Below are positions 1 through 9,882 of a DNA stretch of 64,000 bases, piece by piece. The first letter of the stretch is position 1. Each line of letters starts with the position of its first letter. The notes beneath the pieces are model-generated. The model made no database searches. It had not been told where the DNA came from and saw only the letters and a program-made list of their open reading frames with translations. The position numbers were made by a program, and so were the translations under genes. This stretch comes from Mesorhizobium loti (GTDB taxonomy: Bacteria; Pseudomonadota; Alphaproteobacteria; Rhizobiales; Rhizobiaceae), in NCBI GenBank assembly GCA_014189435.1, contig CP050293.1:7151001-7215000 (forward strand), read 5' to 3'.

Positions 1-1
1 G

Positions 2-391
2 GCCATGAACATCCTCGAAGGCACGGTTGAGCTCGACGGGCTGTCGCTGCTCGGCGGCGGCAGGCGCCTGGCCATGGCCCGCGCGGGGCTGCCGGTCGGC
101 ACGAAGGTAGCGATGGGCATTCGGCCGGAAGCCGTGCGGTTGGTGGCGCCGGGCACCGCGGGCGCGCTCAACGCGACCGTCGACCTGGTCGAGGAACTGG
201 GCGCGGGTCGCGTCATCTATGTCGATCTCGACGGCGCGCCGTTTTCCGTGATGACCTCGGAGGCCGTCCACCCCGAACCGGGCAGCGCGGTGGGCCTGCG
301 GTTTTCGCCCGATGATCTGCATTTCTTCTCGTCGGATACGGGAACGCGTCTCGAGGTCTTCAAGGCTTCGGTGCCGGAACCGGCACTCTGA
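2..391 (+). CDS. ABC transporter ATP-binding protein, C-terminal fragment (MalK/UgpC type)
   Basis: This is the 3' end of a gene that starts upstream of the window; the frame is open to the left edge. The visible residues match the TOBE/OB-fold regulatory region that follows the nucleotide-binding domain in MalK/UgpC-type importers, with the typical string [10 protein letters not shown] and a later [10 protein letters not shown]. No Walker motifs are inside the window. The protein would energise uptake of a sugar or glycerol-phosphate-like solute at the inner membrane. The next gene is a metallophosphodiesterase 64 bp downstream on the same strand, which favours a glycerophosphodiester or glycerol-3-phosphate substrate. 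That substrate is inference. Confidence 0.8.
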   Translation, partial: AMNILEGTVELDGLSLLGGGRRLAMARAGLPVGTKVAMGIRPEAVRLVAPGTAGALNATVDLVEELGAGRVIYVDLDGAPFSVMTSEAVHPEPGSAVGLRFSPDDLHFFSSDTGTRLEVFKASVPEPAL

Positions 392-455
392 TTTCTGAAC
401 CAGCCATTGTCGCCGATGACGGGCAGGCGCCGCCGTCAAATCCAAGAAGCATGCA

Positions 456-1265
456 ATGAAAATTATCCAGGTCACCGATGTCCATCTTGGCCGGCAAGGT
501 GAGCGCCGTTATGGCGCCGACCTGCATCAGCGGCTGGCTTCATGCATCGCGCACATCAATGCGCATCACGCCGATGCCGCGCTTTGCGTCTTCACCGGCG
601 ACCTGACCGAGACCGGTGCGCCCGAAAGCTACGCCGATCTCAGGACAGCCCTGAGCGCGCTGTCGGTGCCCTGGCGGCTGCTGGCGGGCAATCACGACCG
701 GCGGGCCAATCTGGTCGCAGCCTTTCCCGAGATTCCGGTCGATGAGAACGGCTTCGTGCAGTCTGCCCATCGAACGGCCGACGAGGTGCTGCTGTTTCTC
801 GACTGCCTGGCGGAAGGACGCATCGAAGGCGAATTGTGCGACAGGCGGCTTGCCTGGCTCGAAGCCCGGCTCGAGGAAGCGGCCGGCAAGCCTGCCTATG
901 TCTTCATGCATCATCCGCCGGTCGCGCTCGGCCTGCCGCAGCTCGATCCGCTGGCCCTCGAGCAGCCCGAACGGCTGCTGGGCTTGTTACGGCGCCATGG
1001 CAATGTCCGCCACATCTTCTTCGGTCACGTCCATCGCGACATTGCCGGCACCGTCGCCGGCATTCCGTTCTCGGCGCAGCGCGGCCTGCATGCCAGGTTT
1101 GAGCTTGCGCTCGACAGATCGAGCGAGATCGTCGAGCAGGCGCCACCTTCCTACGCGGTCGTCCTCATCGACAGCGCCAACGAGCAGGTGGTCGTGCACG
1201 GTTGCGATTTTCTCGAACGATGGCCGACCTATTCCGGTGAAACCGGCGAACGCATCACGGCGTGA
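456..1265 (+). CDS. Calcineurin-like metallophosphodiesterase (GpdQ/CpdA-like)
   Basis: A 269-residue dinuclear metallophosphoesterase. All blocks of the family are present in order: DVHLG near the N-terminus (D8, H10), GDLTE, GNHD, HHPP and GHVHRD. Together they supply the metal-binding Asp, Asn and His residues. The family includes GpdQ (glycerophosphodiesterase), CpdA (cAMP phosphodiesterase) and Rv0805. It has no signal peptide, so it should be cytoplasmic. It follows the ATPase of an ABC importer, probably in one operon, so hydrolysis of an imported glycerophosphodiester is more likely than cAMP turnover. Sequence alone does not decide between them. Confidence 0.85.
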   Translation: MKIIQVTDVHLGRQGERRYGADLHQRLASCIAHINAHHADAALCVFTGDLTETGAPESYADLRTALSALSVPWRLLAGNHDRRANLVAAFPEIPVDENGFVQSAHRTADEVLLFLDCLAEGRIEGELCDRRLAWLEARLEEAAGKPAYVFMHHPPVALGLPQLDPLALEQPERLLGLLRRHGNVRHIFFGHVHRDIAGTVAGIPFSAQRGLHARFELALDRSSEIVEQAPPSYAVVLIDSANEQVVVHGCDFLERWPTYSGETGERITA

Positions 1266-1309
1266 GCCGACCATCGCGTTGAGGCGCGGTGTGGCGGCGC
1301 TTCGATCAA

Positions 1310-2392
1310 TCAGGCGAAGACATGCGCCTTTCCCGATACGGTCAGGCGGACGATCTCGCCGACCGCCGGCGCGTCCATGCCCGGTTTGCGCAGGACCAGC
1401 GGTGTGTTGCCGATGGCGGCCGCATCGGGCGGATCGGCATTGTTCAAGAGCCGCACCGCGATGGTGCACATCGAGCCGGCGAATTCCGATTCCGTCACTT
1501 CGCCGAACAGCATGTCCGAGGTGCCCGACATGCCCTCGCGTGACGTTCTCTTCAGCGCGATCTGCTCCGGCCGCAGCATGATGCGGGCGATGTCGCGGCT
1601 TTCATTGGTGTCGACGGCGATGCGGCCAAGCGGCGAGTTGGCGAAGCCGCCCGATATCTTTGCCGGCAGGATGATGGCGTCGCCGAGGAACTCGGCGATC
1701 ATCCTGTCCTTCGGCTTGAGATAGAGGTCGCGCGGCGTACCGACCTGCGAGAACTTGCCGTCGCGCATCACCGCGACCTGGCTGGCGAAGGACAGCGCCT
1801 CGGCCTGGTCGTGCGTCACCAGGATGGTGGTGATGCCGGCGGCTTCCAGAAGCTCGGCCACCGCCTTGCGCATCGAGGCGCGAAGGCCGGTATCGAGGGC
1901 CGAGAAGGGCTCGTCGAGAAGCATCAGCCTGGGCTTCATCGCCATGGCGCGGGCCAGCGCCACACGCTGCTGCTGGCCGCCGGAGAGCTCGTGCGGGCGG
2001 CGTTTGAGGATCGCCTTGTCGAGCCCGACGATATAGGCGAGCTCGACGATGCGCTCGGTACGCTTCTCCTCGCCGCGTCCCATGCCGAAACCGATATTGT
2101 CGGCAATGGTCAGATGCGGGAACAGCGCGCCATCCTGCGCCACCACGCCGATGCCGCGGCGATGCGCCGGCACCGCCGCGCCGCCATTGGCCAGCACCTC
2201 GCCGTCAAGCGTGATGCGGCCCTTGTCCGGGGCCTCGAAGCCGGCGATCAGCCGCAGCAAGGTCGTCTTGCCGCAGCCGGACGGACCGACGATCGCCGTG
2301 CGGCTGCCGCTGCTGATGTTCAGGTCGACGCCGGCAAGGGCGGCCACCGGGCCGTAATGCTTGTGCAGGCCGCTGATTTCAAGAAAGCTCAT
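1310..2392 (-). CDS. fbpC: Ferric iron ABC transporter ATP-binding protein
   Basis: A 360-residue ATPase of the FbpC/AfuC type that powers import of periplasmic Fe3+. Walker A is GPSGCGKTT (residues 36-44), the signature LSGGQ is at 136-140, Walker B is LLDEP (158-162) and the switch His is in VTHD (H194). A TOBE-like C-terminal domain follows, as usual for this family. Its start overlaps the end of the permease gene by 4 bp, so the two are translationally coupled. It is the last gene of a minus-strand fbpA-fbpB-fbpC unit and converges on the phosphodiesterase gene. Confidence 0.9.
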   Translation of the reverse strand: MSFLEISGLHKHYGPVAALAGVDLNISSGSRTAIVGPSGCGKTTLLRLIAGFEAPDKGRITLDGEVLANGGAAVPAHRRGIGVVAQDGALFPHLTIADNIGFGMGRGEEKRTERIVELAYIVGLDKAILKRRPHELSGGQQQRVALARAMAMKPRLMLLDEPFSALDTGLRASMRKAVAELLEAAGITTILVTHDQAEALSFASQVAVMRDGKFSQVGTPRDLYLKPKDRMIAEFLGDAIILPAKISGGFANSPLGRIAVDTNESRDIARIMLRPEQIALKRTSREGMSGTSDMLFGEVTESEFAGSMCTIAVRLLNNADPPDAAAIGNTPLVLRKPGMDAPAVGEIVRLTVSGKAHVFA

Positions 2393-4038
2393 CGTCCGGC
2401 CATCCGTTTCGACTGGACATAGAGCAGCCAGGTCAAGGGAAGCGACATCGCCACCATGATGAAGGCGTAAGGTGCCGCCGAGGCATAATCAATCTCGCCG
2501 CTATAGGACCAGAACGCCATCGCCAGCGTGCGGGTGCCGTTCGGCGCCAGCATCTGGGTCGCGGTCAGTTCGTTCATGATGCCGAGCGCCACCAGCGCCA
2601 TGCCGGCCGCGGCGCCTGGCGCCGACAGGCGGATCGTCGTCGACCACAGCGCCAGCAGCGGCGGCCGGCCGAGGCTGGAAGCGGCGCGTTCGAGTTCGAC
2701 CGGCGCCTGCGCGATCGATGCCCGCAGGCTGACCAGCGCGCGCGGCAGGAACATCAGCGCATAGGCAACCAGGATGGTGAACAGGGTCTGGTAGAGCGGC
2801 AGCGCGATGCGCACGGTGATGGTGACCAGCGCCAGCGCAATGACGACCCCCGGCAACGAGCCGACAATGTAGTTGCAGCCCTCCAGCAGACGCTGCAATG
2901 GCCCCGGCGCGCGGATCGAGATCCAGGCCATCGGCATGGCGGCGACCGTAGCGAGCAAGGCGCCGGCGAGCGCTAGGAACAGCGTCTGGCCAAGCGCCAG
3001 GCCGATCTCGTCGAAGCGCCAGACAGCGGCGCCGCCGGCGGCAAGCCAGCCGCCAATGGTGACGAACGGCACGCCGAGCGCCAAAAGCGTGGTGACGACA
3101 AGCAGGAGCAGGCTTGGGATGGTGGCGCGTCCGAGGCTCGTACGCTGCTGATAGCGCGCCGCACCTGAGCCGACACGGGCATAGCGCTCCTCACCGCGCA
3201 CCAGGACTTCGAGGCCGAGCAGCACGAAGCAGCAGCTCACCAGCACACCGGCCAGCATGTTGGCGGCCGGTCCGTTGAAGGTCGACTGGAACTGGTCGAC
3301 GATCGCCGTGGTGAAAGTGTCGAAGCGGATGAAGACATAGAGGCCGTACTCGGCCAGCAGGTGCAGGCCGACCAGCAGCGAGCCGCCGCAGATGGCGAGC
3401 CGCAACTGCGGCAGCACGACCCGCCAGAACACGCGCCAGGGTCCAAGGCCGAGTGCTGCGGCGGCGTCCTCAAGGGCGGGATCGAGGCGGCGCAACGCTG
3501 CCGACACCGGCAGATACAGGAACGGGAAATAGGCGATCACCGAAACCAGCACGCCGGCCCACAGGCCGTGCAGGCCGGGCACCATGGTGATCCAGGCATA
3601 GCTGTGCACGAAAGCCGGGATGGCGAGCGGCGCCACGCACAGCCAGGCCCAGAGCCGGGCGCCCGGCAGGTCGCTGCGCTCGGTCAGCCAGGCCAGCGCA
3701 ACCGACAGCACGATGGTGATCGGCACGGAGAGCGCGACCAGCAGGACGGTGTTGACCAGAAGCTCGCCGACACGCGGCCGGAAGACCAGCGCCGAGACGG
3801 TTTCCCAACCGGTCAGCACCGCGATCCAGATGATGAAGGCAAGCGGCACCAGCGCCAGCAGCGCAACGAAGATGGCGGCGATGACCAGCCAAAGCGGTGC
3901 GCGTCGCCGAGCCCTTCGGCCTGTGCCCGAAGGCAGACCCGAGCGCGCGAGATCGACCGCAGACTGCATCAAGTCAGACGCCGTGCCGTTGCCGTCCAGC
4001 GGCAGCAATTGAAGGACCGCGATCGCGGTCGGGAACAC
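2389..4038 (-). CDS. fbpB: Ferric iron ABC transporter permease (two fused permease halves)
   Basis: A 549-residue inner-membrane permease with about twelve hydrophobic segments and two binding-protein-dependent transport domains in one chain, as in FbpB/SfuB. Each half carries an EAA-type loop that docks on the ATPase: one around [12 protein letters not shown], the other around [12 protein letters not shown]. The N-terminal 25-30 residues before the first helix look atypical, so the real start may be an internal Met (the one at the start of [10 protein letters not shown] is one option). It lies between the iron-binding protein and the ATPase, with a terminator hairpin separating it from fbpA. 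Confidence 0.88.
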   Translation of the reverse strand: MFPTAIAVLQLLPLDGNGTASDLMQSAVDLARSGLPSGTGRRARRRAPLWLVIAAIFVALLALVPLAFIIWIAVLTGWETVSALVFRPRVGELLVNTVLLVALSVPITIVLSVALAWLTERSDLPGARLWAWLCVAPLAIPAFVHSYAWITMVPGLHGLWAGVLVSVIAYFPFLYLPVSAALRRLDPALEDAAAALGLGPWRVFWRVVLPQLRLAICGGSLLVGLHLLAEYGLYVFIRFDTFTTAIVDQFQSTFNGPAANMLAGVLVSCCFVLLGLEVLVRGEERYARVGSGAARYQQRTSLGRATIPSLLLLVVTTLLALGVPFVTIGGWLAAGGAAVWRFDEIGLALGQTLFLALAGALLATVAAMPMAWISIRAPGPLQRLLEGCNYIVGSLPGVVIALALVTITVRIALPLYQTLFTILVAYALMFLPRALVSLRASIAQAPVELERAASSLGRPPLLALWSTTIRLSAPGAAAGMALVALGIMNELTATQMLAPNGTRTLAMAFWSYSGEIDYASAAPYAFIMVAMSLPLTWLLYVQSKRMAGR

Positions 4039-4081
4039 AGCGTGTCGTCATCGACGAATGCCATCTCGAAAAACAAAATCA

Positions 4082-4110
4082 CTCCCGCGGAAGGCGAATT
4101 CCCGCGGGAG
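4082..4110 (-). terminator. Intercistronic terminator between fbpA and fbpB
   Basis: A perfect 9-bp stem, CTCCCGCGG (4082-4090) against CCGCGGGAG (4102-4110), encloses an 11-nt loop. Read on the minus strand it is followed by a T-rich run (TGATTTTGTTTTT). It sits just after the fbpA stop and before fbpB, which fits partial termination giving more binding protein than permease. Confidence 0.75.
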
Positions 4111-4143
4111 CGTGGTCGGTTGTCCTTTTAGGAGGAATGGCAA

Positions 4144-5151
4144 CTAAAGCAAGCCGGCTGCCGTCATCAGGTCGGTGACCTTCTTGGAGTTCAGCGTCGT
4201 GGCATCGACTTTCGGCGCCTGCAGATCGGCGAGCGGCACCAGCTTGGGGTTGGACTCCGCACCCTTGCCGACCGCGTATTCGAAGGAATCGCCGGTCTTC
4301 AGCACGTCCTGGCCGCCCTTGCCGGTCACCCATTTCAGGAAGGCCTGGGCTTCCTTCGGGTGCTTGCTCGAGGCCAGCACACCGCCGCCGGAGATCGAGA
4401 CGAACGCGCCCGGATCCTGATTCTTGAAATAGTGCAGTTCAACATTCTTGCTGTTTTCGCCGGTCTTGGCCTGATCGCCGAAATAGTAATAGTGGTAGAT
4501 CACGCCGCCTTCGATCTCGCCGGCATTGACCGCCTTCATCACCGTGCTGTTGCCCTTGTAGGCGGTGAAATTGGTTTTCATCGCCTTCAGCCAGTCCGCG
4601 GTAGCGGCCTCGCCCTTGAGCTGAAGCAGCGCGCTGATGATGGCCTGGAAATCGGCGCCCGATGGGGAGGCGGCCCAACGGCCCTTCCAGCTCGGATCGG
4701 CCAGGTCAAGCATCGACTTGGGCAGCTGATCGGCGGTCAGCTTGGTCTTGTTGTAGGCAAAGACCGTGCTGCGCGCGGCGACGCCGACCCATTTGCCGCT
4801 GGCCGGCTGATAGTCCGGCGGAACTTGCGCCAGCGTGTCGGCGTCGACCGGCGCGAACAGGCCTGATGTCTCGACCAGCACCATGGCCGGCGAGTTTTCC
4901 GTGAGGAAGACGTCGGCCGGCGAAGCAGCGCCCTCGGCGACGATCTGGTTGGAAAAGTCGCTGTCGCCGCCATTGCGCACGGTGACCTTGATGCCGGTTT
5001 CCTTGGTGAAGCCTTCGGCCCACGCCTTGGTCAGGTTTTCATGCTGGGCGTTGTAGACAATGATGCCGTCGTCTTCCGCCATCGCCGGACCGCCGATCAG
5101 GCTGATTGCCAGCGCGGTGGCGCCGACGAGGGTGGAAAGGGCGTATTTCAT
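4144..5151 (-). CDS. fbpA: Ferric iron-binding periplasmic protein
   Basis: A 335-residue solute-binding protein with a Sec signal peptide: a charged start, hydrophobic residues 5-22, and cleavage after AMA near residue 25. The mature part opens with IIVYNAQHENL, typical of the FbpA/AfuA transferrin-like family. A tyrosine cluster (YHYYYFG) lies at the position where the family holds its Fe-ligand tyrosines. It captures Fe3+ in the periplasm and hands it to FbpB-FbpC. It is the first gene of the unit. A terminator follows it and a candidate regulated promoter lies upstream. Confidence 0.9.
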   Translation of the reverse strand: MKYALSTLVGATALAISLIGGPAMAEDDGIIVYNAQHENLTKAWAEGFTKETGIKVTVRNGGDSDFSNQIVAEGAASPADVFLTENSPAMVLVETSGLFAPVDADTLAQVPPDYQPASGKWVGVAARSTVFAYNKTKLTADQLPKSMLDLADPSWKGRWAASPSGADFQAIISALLQLKGEAATADWLKAMKTNFTAYKGNSTVMKAVNAGEIEGGVIYHYYYFGDQAKTGENSKNVELHYFKNQDPGAFVSISGGGVLASSKHPKEAQAFLKWVTGKGGQDVLKTGDSFEYAVGKGAESNPKLVPLADLQAPKVDATTLNSKKVTDLMTAAGLL

Positions 5152-5214
5152 GGCATTGTCCTCGATCTTGGGAGTCTTCGGTCTGTCACGGCTGCACCTA
5201 TCGATACATGACAG

Positions 5215-5243
5215 CGATAGTCAACATTGTTGATGTGCTTCAA
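5215..5243 (-). promoter_or_regulatory. Candidate fbpA promoter with palindrome in the spacer
   Basis: On the minus strand TTGAAG (5238-5243) and CTATCG (5215-5220) are 17 nt apart, a reasonable sigma-70 pair. Inside the spacer lies TCAACATTGTTGA (plus strand, 5221-5233), a 6-bp perfect inverted repeat around one base. A repressor bound there would block RNA polymerase. An iron-responsive regulator is the natural guess, but the site is not a clear RirA, Irr or Fur consensus. Confidence 0.45.
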
Positions 5244-5367
5244 TCGGTCGCTGAAGTGCAAAGGTCGGTGCCGCACGGACAATTCCGCGTGATGCTCACG
5301 GCTCGGCGGTAGCGCAAACTTTCGTGATTTACCGACAGTTTGGCTTGGACATTATTTCGCCGGCCAC

Positions 5368-5393
5368 GTAACAAATCAGCGCCGAGACGCGAA
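5368..5393 (+). promoter_or_regulatory. Candidate ECF sigma (SigF-type) autoregulatory promoter
   Basis: GTAACA (5368-5373) and CGAA (5390-5393) are separated by 16 nt. This matches the GTAACC-N16-CGAA promoter that I recall being reported for Caulobacter SigF, the sigma factor paired with NrsF. The site ends 19 bp before the sigma gene's GTG start, leaving a very short leader, and a GGGGAG Shine-Dalgarno lies at about 5398-5402. Autoregulation is inferred. Confidence 0.6.
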
Positions 5394-5412
5394 AATCGGG
5401 GAGTGAACTCTT

Positions 5413-5949
5413 GTGAGCGGCAAGGATGAGGCCGAGCTTTCCCGGCTGATGCGGGCCGCGATCGCGGGAGACGAAAAGGCCTATGCCGACTTTCTGCATC
5501 GGATTGCCACGCTGGTGCGCGGTTTTGTCCGACGCAAGATCGTGCAGGGCGGGGTCGATCCCGAGGATGTCGTGCAGGAAACCTTGCTGGCCATTCATGT
5601 GAAACGGCATACCTGGCGCCAGGATGCGCCGGTGTTGCCGTGGATCTATGCGATTGCCCGCTTCAAGCTGATCGACGCGTTCCGGCGGCGTGGGCGGCGC
5701 ATCGAGATCGATGTCGACGATATCGCCGAGACCTTCGCCGAGCCGGAAACGGAGAGCGTCAGCGAGCGCGACATCAACCGGGCATTGGACGGCCTGTCTC
5801 CGGCGCAACGCTCCGTGGTCTCGGCCGTGTCGGTGGAAGGGCGGTCCATCGGTGAGACGGCGGCAAAGTTCGGCATCAGCGAGACGGCGGTGCGTGTGTC
5901 GCTGCATCGTGGACTTGCCGCGATAGCCAAGCGATTCGGGCGGGAATGA
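5413..5949 (+). CDS. ECF sigma factor paired with an NrsF anti-sigma factor
   Basis: A 178-residue sigma-70 family protein containing only regions 2 and 4. Region 2 includes DPEDVVQETLLAIH. Region 4 carries the helix-turn-helix near SIGETAAKFGISETAVRVSLHRG. The start is a GTG preceded by a purine-rich Shine-Dalgarno. The next gene begins one base after its stop and encodes a DUF1109/NrsF membrane protein, so this belongs to the group of ECF factors held at the membrane by NrsF. In Caulobacter the equivalent pair responds to heavy metals and oxidants; that role here is inference. Confidence 0.88.
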   Translation: MSGKDEAELSRLMRAAIAGDEKAYADFLHRIATLVRGFVRRKIVQGGVDPEDVVQETLLAIHVKRHTWRQDAPVLPWIYAIARFKLIDAFRRRGRRIEIDVDDIAETFAEPETESVSERDINRALDGLSPAQRSVVSAVSVEGRSIGETAAKFGISETAVRVSLHRGLAAIAKRFGRE

Positions 5950-5950
5950 C

Positions 5951-6589
5951 ATGAGGACGGACGATCTCATCAAGGCGCTGGACGCCGATGCGCGCAGCAA
6001 GGCGATGCCGCTGCGATCTGCCTGGTGGCTGGCTGCTGGGGCTGCCGTTGTCATTGCGGCAATAGTCTTCCTGCTGACGATCGGTCCGCGTCCCGACTTC
6101 ATGGTGGCCGCGCACACGATGCGTTTCCTGTCCAAGTTCGTTTTCACCATCGTGCTGGCCGTTAGCGCCTTCGCCCTGATCCGCGCTTTGTCGACGCCGG
6201 GCGCCTCGACAGGTCGGGCGATGGCAGGGATGCTTACCGCACCGCTGCTGGTGGCCGTGGCGGTGGTGTTGGAGCTCTTCATGGTGCCGGAGGCGTTGTG
6301 GGGCACGCGCATGGTCGGCTCCAATATGATGATCTGCATGGGTTTCATCCCGTTGATCGGCATTGGCCCGCTTGCCATCTTCCTATGGATGCTGCGCTAC
6401 GGCGCGCCGACACGGCCGGTGTTTGCCGGCGCTGTCGCCGGCCTGCTCGCCGGCGGGCTGGCGGCGACCTTCTACGCCGCGCACTGTTTCGACGATTCGC
6501 CGCTTTTCGTCGCCACCTGGTACACGATAGCGATCGCAGCGCTCGCATTGCTCGGCGCGCTTGGCGGACGGTTTTTCGTGCGCTGGTAG
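5951..6589 (+). CDS. nrsF: NrsF family anti-sigma factor (DUF1109), six-pass membrane protein
   Basis: A 212-residue protein with about six hydrophobic segments (roughly 25-44, 62-80, 96-113, 127-149, 157-178 and 189-208) and a short soluble N-terminus that would bind the sigma factor. Two cysteines, C129 and C179, lie 50 residues apart, the spacing I recall for the conserved cysteines of Caulobacter NrsF. They could sense metal or oxidant. It is translationally linked to the upstream sigma gene (1-bp gap). The family is well recognised; the inducing signal is not shown by the sequence. Confidence 0.85.
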   Translation: MRTDDLIKALDADARSKAMPLRSAWWLAAGAAVVIAAIVFLLTIGPRPDFMVAAHTMRFLSKFVFTIVLAVSAFALIRALSTPGASTGRAMAGMLTAPLLVAVAVVLELFMVPEALWGTRMVGSNMMICMGFIPLIGIGPLAIFLWMLRYGAPTRPVFAGAVAGLLAGGLAATFYAAHCFDDSPLFVATWYTIAIAALALLGALGGRFFVRW

Positions 6590-6723
6590 CGTTCCGCCAC
6601 GATCGCGAGCCCATACACACCGATCCTTAATCATGCCGGCAATTGTTTGCCGGTTAGCAATGGCGCCGGCAGGCCGGACGCAACCTTTCCTTAAAATCGA
6701 TCCGTCAAGGTTGATGCGAGAAC

Positions 6724-8739
6724 ATGCGTTTGCGCACGGGGGTGGCACGTATCGTGATGTGGCGTGGATTGACCGGCCGAAAATCTCTTGGGTATGCAGG
6801 GTTGGCGTTGCTGGTGGCCGGCCTGGGCGGCGTGGCGGCCTCGATCCTGCTGTCGCGCCTGGAGCTCGGCTCGGATGCGCTGAAACTCTGCCTGCAGATC
6901 TCGGTGGCGGTGGCGGCGGGCGCGCTGTTCCTGGCCGCCCTGTCCACCCGTCGGATCAGCGAGGATCGCCGGCAGATCGCCGAGAGCGAGCTGCGCTTCC
7001 GCCGCGCCATGGAGGATTCGGCGATCGGTATCGTCGTTGTCGGTCTCGACGGGCGCATTCGCCAGACCAACCCGGCCTTCGCCGCCATGCTTGGCTACAC
7101 GAGCGAGGAGATCGAGGCGCTGACCTTCTTCCAGATCACGCATCCAGACGATCTGCAGATCGGTCGGGAAACGATGGACGATCTGAAGGCGGGCACGGTC
7201 AATTCCTTCCACTTCGAGAAGCGATACCTCCGCAAGGACGGAACGCCCGTCTGGGCGCATCTTGCGGGTTCGGTCATTCGTGACGAGAACAGCGGCCGCC
7301 CGCTCTATCTTGTCTCGCAAATCGAGAACATCGATGCGCGCAAGCAAGCCGAGGCGCGCATCGCCGAAGCGGAAACGCGTTGGAATTTCGCCCTGGCCGG
7401 CGCCGGCCAAGGTGTCTGGGACCTCGACATGCGCAAGGGCGGCACGACCTATTCCTCGACCTGGGTCAAGATGCTGGGCTATGCGGATGGCGAGCTCGAT
7501 GGCGACACCGACCGCTGGCTGACGATGATCCATCCCGACGATCGCGAGACTGTCGCCGAAGCGGATCGCGCCCATCTCGAGGGCAAGACGCCGTTCTTCG
7601 AAGCCGAGTTCAGGATGCGCCACAAGGATGGCCACTGGATGTGGTTCCTCGACCGCGGCAAGGCCATCGAGCGCGACGAGGACGGCCGGCTGATCAGGGC
7701 CATAGGCAGCCTGACCGACATCACCCTGCGCAAAGAGGCCGAAGCACACCTCACCGTGTCGGCGGCAATGCTGGCCGATGAAAAGGAGCGACTGAGGGTG
7801 ACCCTGCAGTCGATCGGCGATGCCGTCATCTGCACCGATGCCGCAAACCGCGTCACCTTCATGAATCCGGTCGCCGAAAAGCTGACCGGTGTTGCCGGCA
7901 GCGAGGCTCTCGGCAAGATGCTTGGCCATGTCTACTGGGCGGTCGACGAGGAGACGGGACACCGGATCGGCGTGACCCGACCGGCGATCGGCGGTCAGGC
8001 GCCCGCAGACCAGAACAGCCGCGCCGTTCTCATCCGGCGCGACGACACGCGCTGCAGCATCCGTCAGGTCGTGTCGCCAATCATCAATGAACGGAACGAA
8101 TTCTGCGGGCTGGTCATCGTTTTCCAGGACTTTACCGATGCGCGCGCGCTGCAGCGCCAGCTCGCCCACGCCGCAGCACACGATGCGCTGACCGGCCTTG
8201 CCAATCGCTCGAGCTTCATCCGCGCCATGGAGGATCTGGTTGGCCAGGCGCGCAAGGACGGTACCTCTGGCAAAGGTGCCGGACATCAGTTCATGTTCAT
8301 CGATCTCGACCACTTCAAACTGGTCAACGATACGGGCGGCCACGCGGCGGGAGACGCGCTGCTGAAGCGGGTTGCCGAGGCGGTTCGCGGCGTGCTTGGT
8401 CCAGACGACATCGTTGCTCGTTTGGGCGGCGACGAATTCGCGGTCGTTCTGAAATCGGGTTCGGCAACCGGCGCCAAGATCGCCGCACGCTCCATCATCG
8501 ATGCGATACGCAGCCTGGATTTCACCTGGGACGGCCGTCCGCACGTGATCGGCGCCAGCATCGGGCTGGCTGCGATCAACGCCAATTGCGGTGAAGTCGA
8601 CGAGGTCATCGCCAGGGCCGATGCGGCTTGCTACGCGGCCAAGGCGGCCGGCCGTGGCTGCGTTTGCGTGGCGCCGGACGACGCGGAGATTGTGGACGGC
8701 AGGGCAGTGCCGCCCGAGCCGCTGGCTGCGGCCTCCTGA
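6724..8739 (+). CDS. Membrane-anchored PAS-PAS-PAS-GGDEF diguanylate cyclase
   Basis: A 671-residue signalling protein. Two N-terminal hydrophobic segments (about 22-42 and 55-75) are followed by three PAS modules (roughly 90-215, 220-340 and 355-475) and a C-terminal GGDEF domain with an intact GGDEF active-site loop at 568-572. The product would be cyclic di-GMP. No EAL domain follows. The RxxD inhibitory site expected five residues before GGDEF is not present; the residues there are GPDD. An internal Met at residue 13 (6760) is an alternative start. It appears monocistronic. Confidence 0.9.
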   Translation: MRLRTGVARIVMWRGLTGRKSLGYAGLALLVAGLGGVAASILLSRLELGSDALKLCLQISVAVAAGALFLAALSTRRISEDRRQIAESELRFRRAMEDSAIGIVVVGLDGRIRQTNPAFAAMLGYTSEEIEALTFFQITHPDDLQIGRETMDDLKAGTVNSFHFEKRYLRKDGTPVWAHLAGSVIRDENSGRPLYLVSQIENIDARKQAEARIAEAETRWNFALAGAGQGVWDLDMRKGGTTYSSTWVKMLGYADGELDGDTDRWLTMIHPDDRETVAEADRAHLEGKTPFFEAEFRMRHKDGHWMWFLDRGKAIERDEDGRLIRAIGSLTDITLRKEAEAHLTVSAAMLADEKERLRVTLQSIGDAVICTDAANRVTFMNPVAEKLTGVAGSEALGKMLGHVYWAVDEETGHRIGVTRPAIGGQAPADQNSRAVLIRRDDTRCSIRQVVSPIINERNEFCGLVIVFQDFTDARALQRQLAHAAAHDALTGLANRSSFIRAMEDLVGQARKDGTSGKGAGHQFMFIDLDHFKLVNDTGGHAAGDALLKRVAEAVRGVLGPDDIVARLGGDEFAVVLKSGSATGAKIAARSIIDAIRSLDFTWDGRPHVIGASIGLAAINANCGEVDEVIARADAACYAAKAAGRGCVCVAPDDAEIVDGRAVPPEPLAAAS

Positions 8740-8794
8740 TCCGGGTCTCAACCGCTGATCCGAAAGGCCTAGGTTTCCGCTGACGCGGATCTGA

Positions 8795-9673
<879 letters not shown>

Positions 9674-9723
9674 TACACCGATCCCGTCCGGAGCCCTTCC
9701 GCATGAAATGCGAAAGCGCTCCA

Positions 9724-9790
9724 CCTTTTGTTTTATCGCAATTCCGGACGCAAAACCGCTGCGCACTTTTGCTGAATTGCTTTTGGCCTT
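9724..9790 (-). repeat. Dispersed intergenic repeat, copy A
   Basis: The stretch reads TGTTTTATCGCAATTCCGGA, then CGCAAAACCGCTGCGCACTT, then TTGCTGAATTGCTTTT. It closely matches 42168-42236 base for base over most of its length and, more weakly, the reverse complement of 20140-20200. It lies about 50 bp upstream of the hydroxybutyryl-CoA dehydrogenase start. It looks like a Mesorhizobium-type dispersed intergenic repeat rather than coding sequence. Confidence 0.65.
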
Positions 9791-9819
9791 TGTGGCCTGG
9801 TTTTTGTGCAGTGCAAACT

Positions 9820-9851
9820 AAAAGGGCGGGGCGACTTCGTCTACCCCACCC
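9820..9851 (-). terminator. Terminator downstream of etfA
   Basis: On the minus strand, GGGTGGGG pairs with CCCCGCCC (one G-T wobble) around a loop that can itself form a 3-bp GAC/GTC stem. A TTTT run follows. It begins about 30 bp after the etfA stop and would end the etfBA transcript. Confidence 0.65.
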
Positions 9852-9882
9852 CTCACTATTTAATACGCTTTGGCAGAAAGCG

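Noticed and set aside
5329..6378. A 349-codon minus-strand frame over the sigma/anti-sigma genes
   Set aside because: Shadow of two well-recognised genes.
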